Source of the DNA: Oscillospiraceae bacterium
Lineage (GTDB): Bacteria > Bacillota > Clostridia > Oscillospirales > Butyricicoccaceae
Assembly (NCBI GenBank): GCA_902797555.1
Contig: CADBTM010000133.1
Location: 1-9,392 of the forward strand
Direction of reading: 5' to 3'
DNA: 9,392 nucleotides
Below, piece by piece: positions 5,729 to 9,392 of this stretch. The translations under genes and the position numbers were made by a program. A model generated the notes under the pieces. It made no database searches, was not told the origin of the DNA, and worked only from the letters and a program-made list of their open reading frames with translations. The stretch's first letter is position 1; the number at the start of each line of letters is the position of its first letter.

Positions 5729-6151
5729 TTATTGAGCCAGCTTGGCGCCCAGCGCCTTGCACAGGGCCACGCCCTCGTCGTCAGGGGTGTTGTTGACCTT
5801 GAGGGTGTCCACCAGATTCACTCCGGCGGCCTCGCTGTTGGCCGCCCAGATGCGCAGCCATTCGCCGTCGCCCCAGTCATAAGAGCCGAACAGAGCCACA
5901 GGCTTGTTGGACAAAGCGCCTTCGCAGGTTTCCCACATGGGCTGGAACTCATATTCCTCCAGCGTTTCGGCGCCTTGTGCCGAGCAGCCGAAGGCCAGCG
6001 CGTCATAGCCGCCGATCATCGAGGCATTGAAGGAGGCGGGGGTGAACAGCTCGGCCAGAGCGCCTGCTTCCTGCGCGCCTGCGGCGATGGCGTTGGCCAT
6101 GGCCTCGGTATTGCCCGTGCCGCTCCAGTATACAACAGCGATTTTTTTCAT
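5729..6151 (-). CDS. Short-chain flavodoxin
   Basis: A 140-residue FMN-binding electron carrier of the cytoplasm, typical in length for a short-chain flavodoxin. The FMN phosphate loop SGTGNTE is at residues 10-16, right after the first strand MKKIAVVYW. The two isoalloxazine-flanking loops are recognisable: GCSAQGAETLEEYEF (55-69) and GSYDWGDGEW (89-98). Such proteins replace ferredoxin under iron limitation in many anaerobes, or serve specific oxidoreductases; which applies here is not shown. The ATG follows AAAGGA at about 5 nt. It stands alone, with a good promoter at 6241-6269, a leader of about 80 nt, two inverted repeats that may be operators, and a hairpin terminator downstream. The gene symbol is left open because genomes of this type often carry several flavodoxins. 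Confidence 0.94.
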   Translation of the reverse strand: MKKIAVVYWSGTGNTEAMANAIAAGAQEAGALAELFTPASFNASMIGGYDALAFGCSAQGAETLEEYEFQPMWETCEGALSNKPVALFGSYDWGDGEWLRIWAANSEAAGVNLVDTLKVNNTPDDEGVALCKALGAKLAQ

Positions 6152-6180
6152 AACGATCCTTTCTCAAAAACATGTGCATA

Positions 6181-6198
6181 AGTTAGAAAAGACTAACT
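6181..6198. promoter_or_regulatory. Inverted repeat AGTTAG-N6-CTAACT in the flavodoxin leader
   Basis: A perfect 6-bp inverted repeat with a 6-nt A-rich centre, lying about 35-55 nt downstream of the predicted flavodoxin transcription start and 30 nt before its ATG. The GTTAG/CTAAC halves resemble those of DtxR-family metal-responsive repressor sites, but the spacing differs, so the regulator is not identified. It could also act as a weak RNA hairpin. Confidence 0.4.
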
Positions 6199-6209
6199 AC
6201 CGTCCAAAA

Positions 6210-6231
6210 GAAAATGCCATTCGGCATTTCC
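6210..6231 (-). other. Hairpin at the 5' end of the predicted flavodoxin mRNA
   Basis: On the - strand a 9-bp stem (6231-6223 with 6218-6210, one G-U pair) closes a GAAU loop, and is followed by U-rich sequence (cttttgg). It begins about 3 nt from the predicted transcription start. A 5'-terminal stem-loop could protect the message; the U-rich tail also permits an attenuator reading. Confidence 0.5.
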
Positions 6232-6240
6232 TTTGATTGT

Positions 6241-6269
6241 ATTGTACGGGATGGGAAAGAAAAAGTCAA
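6241..6269 (-). promoter_or_regulatory. Promoter of the flavodoxin gene
   Basis: On the - strand: -35 TTGACT (6269-6264), an exact 17-nt spacer, -10 TACAAT (6246-6241). This is the closest match to the sigma-A consensus in the window, which together with nearby inverted repeats fits a strong promoter held by a repressor. Predicted start near 6234. Confidence 0.82.
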
Positions 6270-6278
6270 GGGAAATCG

Positions 6279-6296
6279 TTTGTCTAAACTAACAAA
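6279..6296. promoter_or_regulatory. Inverted repeat upstream of the flavodoxin -35 box
   Basis: TTTGT and ACAAA arms flank CTAAACTA, 9 bp upstream of the -35 box; outer GGAAAT (6271-6276) and ATTTCC (6296-6301) extend the symmetry with a small bulge. The - strand reads GTTAGT inside, as does the inverted repeat at 6181-6198, suggesting that one regulator might bind both. It also lies downstream of the HAD gene, so a role as an RNA stem for that transcript cannot be excluded. Confidence 0.4.
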
Positions 6297-6341
6297 TTTC
6301 CTTCTCCAAAAAGATCTTTTTTCATAGGAAACGGAAAAAGC

Positions 6342-6992
6342 TCACTTCAGCAGAAAATCGCCCAAGGCTTCCACGCTGTCCACCACATAGTCCGCCCCGC
6401 ACTGCGCGGCCTCCTCCCGGCTGCCATAGCCATAGAGGACGTAAACGCAGGGGATGCCGCACAGATGGGCGCCCTCCACATCGTGCATGCGGTCGCCGAT
6501 CATCAGACAGCGGCTTTTGTCCCGGACGTCCAGCAGGGACATGGCTTGGGTGATGACGCCCTCCTTGGTGAGGGGCGCCTCGGTGAGGGAGATGCCGCAC
6601 ACCGCTTCAAACCGCTCCAGAATGCCGAACTTCTCCAGGATCCTCCGGGAAAAGACAGTGGGCTTGCCGGTGGTGACCGCCATGCGTGCGCCATCGGCCT
6701 GGAGGGCTTGCAGCAGCCGGGGGATGCCGGCATAAACCCGGTTTTCAAACAGACCCACCGTGCTGTACCGCTCGCGGTAAAAGCCCACCAGACGCCTGGC
6801 TTCTTCCTGACTGACGCCCACACGCAGGGCAAAGGAGAGCTCCAGAGGAGGACCGATCCACGGGTAATAGTCCTCCTTCGGCCCCACGGGATAGCCGCCC
6901 TTTTCCAGCGCATAGCGGGCACAGCCGCAAATCCCTTCGGCGGGATCGGTCAGCGTGCCGTCCAGGTCAAAGAACAGGGTGTCAAACCGCAT
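6342..6992 (-). CDS. HAD-family phosphatase, phosphoglycolate phosphatase/5'-nucleotidase-like
   Basis: A 216-residue cytoplasmic hydrolase of HAD subfamily IA. All four motifs are present: DLDGT with Asp9 nucleophile and Asp11 acid/base, Thr108 in VTTGKP, Lys143 in LTKEG, and GDRMHD with Asp167 and Asp171 for Mg2+. The helical cap lies at about 15-85 and contains WIGPPLELSF (45-54), a segment typical of the Gph/5'-nucleotidase-like subgroup. It hydrolyses a small phosphate ester; the substrate is not determined by sequence. Its ATG directly follows the TAA of the upstream permease gene (TAAATG), with GAGGA inside the permease's last codons, so it is the last gene of the ABC transporter operon. 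By context a nucleotide or sugar phosphate made from the imported solute is a reasonable guess. No strong terminator follows; a short AT palindrome and the inverted repeat at 6279-6296 are the only candidates. Confidence 0.92.
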   Translation of the reverse strand: MRFDTLFFDLDGTLTDPAEGICGCARYALEKGGYPVGPKEDYYPWIGPPLELSFALRVGVSQEEARRLVGFYRERYSTVGLFENRVYAGIPRLLQALQADGARMAVTTGKPTVFSRRILEKFGILERFEAVCGISLTEAPLTKEGVITQAMSLLDVRDKSRCLMIGDRMHDVEGAHLCGIPCVYVLYGYGSREEAAQCGADYVVDSVEALGDFLLK

Positions 6993-7982
6993 TTACCGTT
7001 CCTCGCGGAAATAGGGGAGACCCAGCGATGCGGGAGGCTGGTTTTCCCGCTTGTTGCGCATGGACGAGATCACCAGCACGATGATGGTCACCACATAGGG
7101 CAGCATCTTGTAGATCTCCTTGATGGCCAGATTCATGCCGGAGGGGATATACATGTGCAGGATATACAGTCCGCCGAAGAGGAAGGAGGCCAGCACGCCC
7201 ACGTTGGGACGCCACACGGTAAAGATCACCAGTGCGATGGCCAGCCAGCCACGGTCGCCGAAAGCGTCGCTGGACCAGATGCCGCTGGTATAGTCCATGA
7301 TGTAATACAGTCCGCCCAGTCCGGCGATCATCGAGCCGAGGCAGGTGGCGGTGTATTTGTACCGTGCCACGTTGACGCCTGCGGCGTCGGCGGTGGTGGG
7401 GCTTTCACCCACGGCACGGAGGTTGAGGCCGACCCGGGTGCGGCGCAGCACATAGGAGGCCACCAGAGCGACGGCCACGGCGGTATAGGCCAGAAATCCG
7501 TAGGAGAAAAACAGCTTGCCGAACCATCCCAGAGAGGAGGCAAAGGGCAGCACCTTGCGGAAGGCGATGCTGGTGTTGGAAAGGACGATGGCGGGGACGT
7601 CGCTGCCCGACAGCTTGATGAGAGAGCCGCCGAAGAAATTGCCGAAGCCCACGCCAAAGGTGGTCATGGCCAGACCGGTGACGTTCTGGTTGGCGCGGAG
7701 GGTCACCGTCAAAAAGCAGTAGAGCAGACCCATCATCAGCGAGCCCAGCAGCGAGCACAGCAGGGGAATGCACACCGCCAGAAGGGGCACCATGGCCGCT
7801 CCGGCGCTCTGTTCATAATAGAACGATCCGATGACGCCGCAGATGGCGCCCACATACATGATGCCGGGGATACCCAGATTGAGGTTGCCCGATTTTTCCG
7901 TCAGGGTTTCGCCTGTGCTGCCCAGCAAAAGGGGAATGCCCTGCATGATTGCGCGGGGGATGAAGGAAATGAAATCAAACAT
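6993..7982 (-). CDS. ABC importer permease, nucleoside-type (NupQ/YufQ-like)
   Basis: A 329-residue integral membrane subunit of a BmpA-NupOPQ-type importer, the second and shorter permease of the pair. The N-terminal block from GIPLLLGSTGETLTEKSGNL to GIPGIMYVG (residues about 15-45) is the typical 'GE..TEKAG.LN.G.EG' region. Several hydrophobic helices follow, then the conserved cytoplasmic loop RRTRVGLNLRAVGES (about 180-195, the segment that couples to the ATPase) and WLAIALVIF. It ends in a charged tail. Transport of purine nucleosides is known for several relatives (for example B. subtilis NupOPQ) but related systems carry other solutes, so the substrate is an inference. The ATG directly abuts the stop of the preceding permease gene (TAAATG) and follows GGAGG at about 9 nt; its own stop abuts the HAD gene in the same way. 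Confidence 0.93.
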   Translation of the reverse strand: MFDFISFIPRAIMQGIPLLLGSTGETLTEKSGNLNLGIPGIMYVGAICGVIGSFYYEQSAGAAMVPLLAVCIPLLCSLLGSLMMGLLYCFLTVTLRANQNVTGLAMTTFGVGFGNFFGGSLIKLSGSDVPAIVLSNTSIAFRKVLPFASSLGWFGKLFFSYGFLAYTAVAVALVASYVLRRTRVGLNLRAVGESPTTADAAGVNVARYKYTATCLGSMIAGLGGLYYIMDYTSGIWSSDAFGDRGWLAIALVIFTVWRPNVGVLASFLFGGLYILHMYIPSGMNLAIKEIYKMLPYVVTIIVLVISSMRNKRENQPPASLGLPYFREER

Positions 7983-9086
7983 TTATTTGCCCTCCTTTTC
8001 CGCGGAATGCCGGAAGTTGATCTTGTAGTTGATGAAAAACTCGCTTCCGATGATAAAGAACAGAATGATGCCGGTGAGGATGTCGGAATAGGAGGAGCTC
8101 AGACCAAAGTCGGTGGCGATCTGTCCGGAGCCACGCTCCAAAAAGACCAGAAGGAAGCTGGTGAGCACCATCCAGATGGGATTGAACTTGGCCAGCCAGC
8201 TCACCATAACGGCGGTAAAGCCGCGGCCTGCGGTGATGGTGGTGGTGAGAGTGTGCTCGGTGCCGCCCACCAGAAGCATGCCGGTGATGCCGCAGATGGC
8301 GCCCGAGAGCAGCATGGTGCGGACGATGACCTTTTCCACATGGATGCCCACATAGCGGGCGGTGCGCTCGCTTTCGCCCACCACCGAGATCTCATAGCCA
8401 TGCTTGGTATAGTTGAGGTAGAGATACATGACGACACAGATCAGGGCGACGACGATGATGTTGAGCAGGTATTTATAGCTGCCGATGGTGGGCAGCCAGC
8501 CCGCCTGAGAGCTCTGGTTGATGATGCCGATCTGTCCGGCGCCCTTGGGCACCTCCCACACGATGATAAAGAAGGCCACAAGCTGGGTGGCGATATAGTT
8601 CATCATCAGGGTGAACAGCGTCTCGTTGGTGTTCCATTTTGCCTTGAAAAAGGCGGGAATGGCCGCCCAGATGGCGCCCGCCACAATGCTGGTGAGGATC
8701 ATCAGCGGGATGAGAACGGCGTTGGGCAGCTTGCCGCCCAAAAGGATCATGCAGGCGGTGGTGGCAAGACCGCCCATAAGCATCTGTCCGTCGCCGCCCA
8801 GGTTCCAGCAGCGCATGCGGAAGGCGGGAGTGATGGCCAGCGCCACGCACAGGAGCATGGCGATGTTCTGGAAGAGCAGCCAGATCCGGCGGGCACTTCC
8901 GAAAGAGCCCTGGAAGATGGTCACATAGACCTGCAGGGGGTTTTCGCCGGTGAGCAGGGTGGTCACCAGCGCACACATGAGCAGCGCGGCCACGACGGCA
9001 CCGCCCCGGATCGCCCACGCCACATACCACGGGAGCGCCGAGCGCTTGGAGACGTGAAACAGCGGGTTGTGGGTTTTATTGTTCAT
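7983..9086 (-). CDS. ABC importer permease, nucleoside-type (NupP/YufP-like)
   Basis: A 367-residue membrane subunit, the first and longer permease of the pair. After a cytoplasmic N-terminus of about 25 residues comes a first helix, then GENPLQVYVTIFQGSFGS and the family block FRMRCWNLGGDGQMLMGGL (about 88-106). KAKWNTNETLFTLMMNYIA (about 148-166) and the coupling loop YEISVVGESERTARYVGI are further hallmarks, followed by GRGFTAVMVSWLAKFNP. It should pair with the shorter downstream permease as a heterodimeric channel energised by the ATPase encoded just upstream. The ATG at 9086 follows GGGAGGG at 7 nt and overlaps the ATPase gene by 11 nt. No promoter is seen inside the operon. Substrate specificity for nucleosides is inferred from the family. 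Confidence 0.94.
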   Translation of the reverse strand: MNNKTHNPLFHVSKRSALPWYVAWAIRGGAVVAALLMCALVTTLLTGENPLQVYVTIFQGSFGSARRIWLLFQNIAMLLCVALAITPAFRMRCWNLGGDGQMLMGGLATTACMILLGGKLPNAVLIPLMILTSIVAGAIWAAIPAFFKAKWNTNETLFTLMMNYIATQLVAFFIIVWEVPKGAGQIGIINQSSQAGWLPTIGSYKYLLNIIVVALICVVMYLYLNYTKHGYEISVVGESERTARYVGIHVEKVIVRTMLLSGAICGITGMLLVGGTEHTLTTTITAGRGFTAVMVSWLAKFNPIWMVLTSFLLVFLERGSGQIATDFGLSSSYSDILTGIILFFIIGSEFFINYKINFRHSAEKEGK

Positions 9087-9392
9087 CTTTCAGCCCTCCC
9101 AGCTTGGTCATCATCATGCCGACCTCGCGCTTGGTGGCGCCCCGTCCCGGCACGATGCCGCTGACCTTGCCGCCGCACAGCACCAGGATCCGGTCGGAAA
9201 GCTCCAGCAGCACGTCCAGATCCTCGCCCACATAAAGCACCGCCACACCCCGCATTTTCTGAGAGGTGATGGTGTCATAGATGAGGTAAGAGGAGTTGAT
9301 ATCCAGTCCGCGGGTGGCGTAGGCCGTCAGAAGCACGGTGGGGGCGTTGGCGATTTCCCGTCCCACCAGCACCTTCTGCACGTTGCCGCCCG
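9076..9392 (-). CDS. ABC transporter ATPase, double-domain sugar/nucleoside type, C-terminal end only
   Basis: The last 105 or so residues of a long ATPase (family length about 500-515, two nucleotide-binding domains) of the RbsA/NupO class; the remainder lies beyond the right edge. The fragment is the end of the second domain: GGNVQK of the ABC signature is at the edge (S outside), then the Walker B/D-loop region LLTAYATRGLD, and EDLDVLLELSDRI at the H-loop position. Family members usually read A-[QE]-P-T-[RW]-G-L-D here; the Q/E is Tyr and the Pro is Ala. The first Met sometimes taken as a start would be an internal Val codon (GTG at 9381); the frame continues upstream. It would power the two permeases that follow. 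The gene for the substrate-binding lipoprotein should lie further right. Confidence 0.92.
   Translation of the reverse strand, partial: GGNVQKVLVGREIANAPTVLLTAYATRGLDINSSYLIYDTITSQKMRGVAVLYVGEDLDVLLELSDRILVLCGGKVSGIVPGRGATKREVGMMMTKLGGLKDEQ

Noticed and set aside
6181..6198. A DtxR-type iron box
   Set aside because: The half-sites look similar, but the known box has halves separated by about 1 bp and not 6, so I list it only as an unassigned inverted repeat.
6308..6321. Palindrome AAAAAGATCTTTTT as the terminator of the HAD operon
   Set aside because: It has no GC-rich stem or loop and is simply an AT palindrome; too weak to call as an intrinsic terminator.
6152..6341. A riboswitch (for example FMN) before the flavodoxin gene
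   Set aside because: The predicted leader is only about 80 nt and shows simple hairpins without the conserved multi-helix elements of known riboswitches.
6465..9164. A 2.7-kb open frame on the + strand across the ABC transporter operon
   Set aside because: It is antisense to four well-supported genes, is rich in Gly, His, Asp and Gln, and resembles no protein family. Such frames arise from the codon bias of G+C-rich genes read backwards.

Overview
The window (9,392 bp, roughly 60% G+C in its genes, with A+T-rich gaps carrying strong Shine-Dalgarno and sigma-A-type promoter sequences) looks like chromosomal DNA of a high-G+C member of the Bacillota, most plausibly a gut Clostridia/Oscillospiraceae-type anaerobe. 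This rests on the gene families, the AGGAGG ribosome binding sites and the housekeeping promoters; it is an inference, not a taxonomic assignment. I see no transposase, phage gene, CRISPR array, tRNA or rRNA.

Left part (1-2500): the 3' end of a phosphoketolase gene (xfp) overlaps by an ATGA junction a type III pantothenate kinase-like gene (coaX family) whose phosphate-binding motifs are degenerate. The pair ends at a bidirectional hairpin terminator shared with the convergent proC gene (pyrroline-5-carboxylate reductase, proline synthesis).

Centre (2501-5728): proC and a two-gene operon on the + strand diverge from back-to-back promoters. That operon encodes a protein made of two tandem SCP2-like halves, then a class III aminotransferase resembling glutamate-1-semialdehyde aminomutase. 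A second bidirectional terminator separates it from a convergent gene for an unrecognised polytopic membrane protein with eight clustered cysteines, which starts at TTG and has a well-formed promoter preceded by a tandem 11-bp repeat.

Right part (5729-9392): a monocistronic flavodoxin gene (- strand) has a near-consensus promoter flanked by two inverted repeats that could be operators. To its right a - strand operon runs in from beyond the window: the C-terminal end of a double-domain sugar/nucleoside-type ABC ATPase, two permeases of the BmpA-NupOPQ class, and a HAD phosphatase of the phosphoglycolate phosphatase/5'-nucleotidase-like group, all overlapping or abutting. The substrate-binding lipoprotein of this importer is not in the window and is expected to the right.

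The genes are mostly ordinary metabolism and transport. The parts least explained by known families are the degenerate CoaX homologue, the tandem-SCP2/aminotransferase pair, the cysteine-rich membrane protein, and an 11-bp motif shared by two promoter regions.
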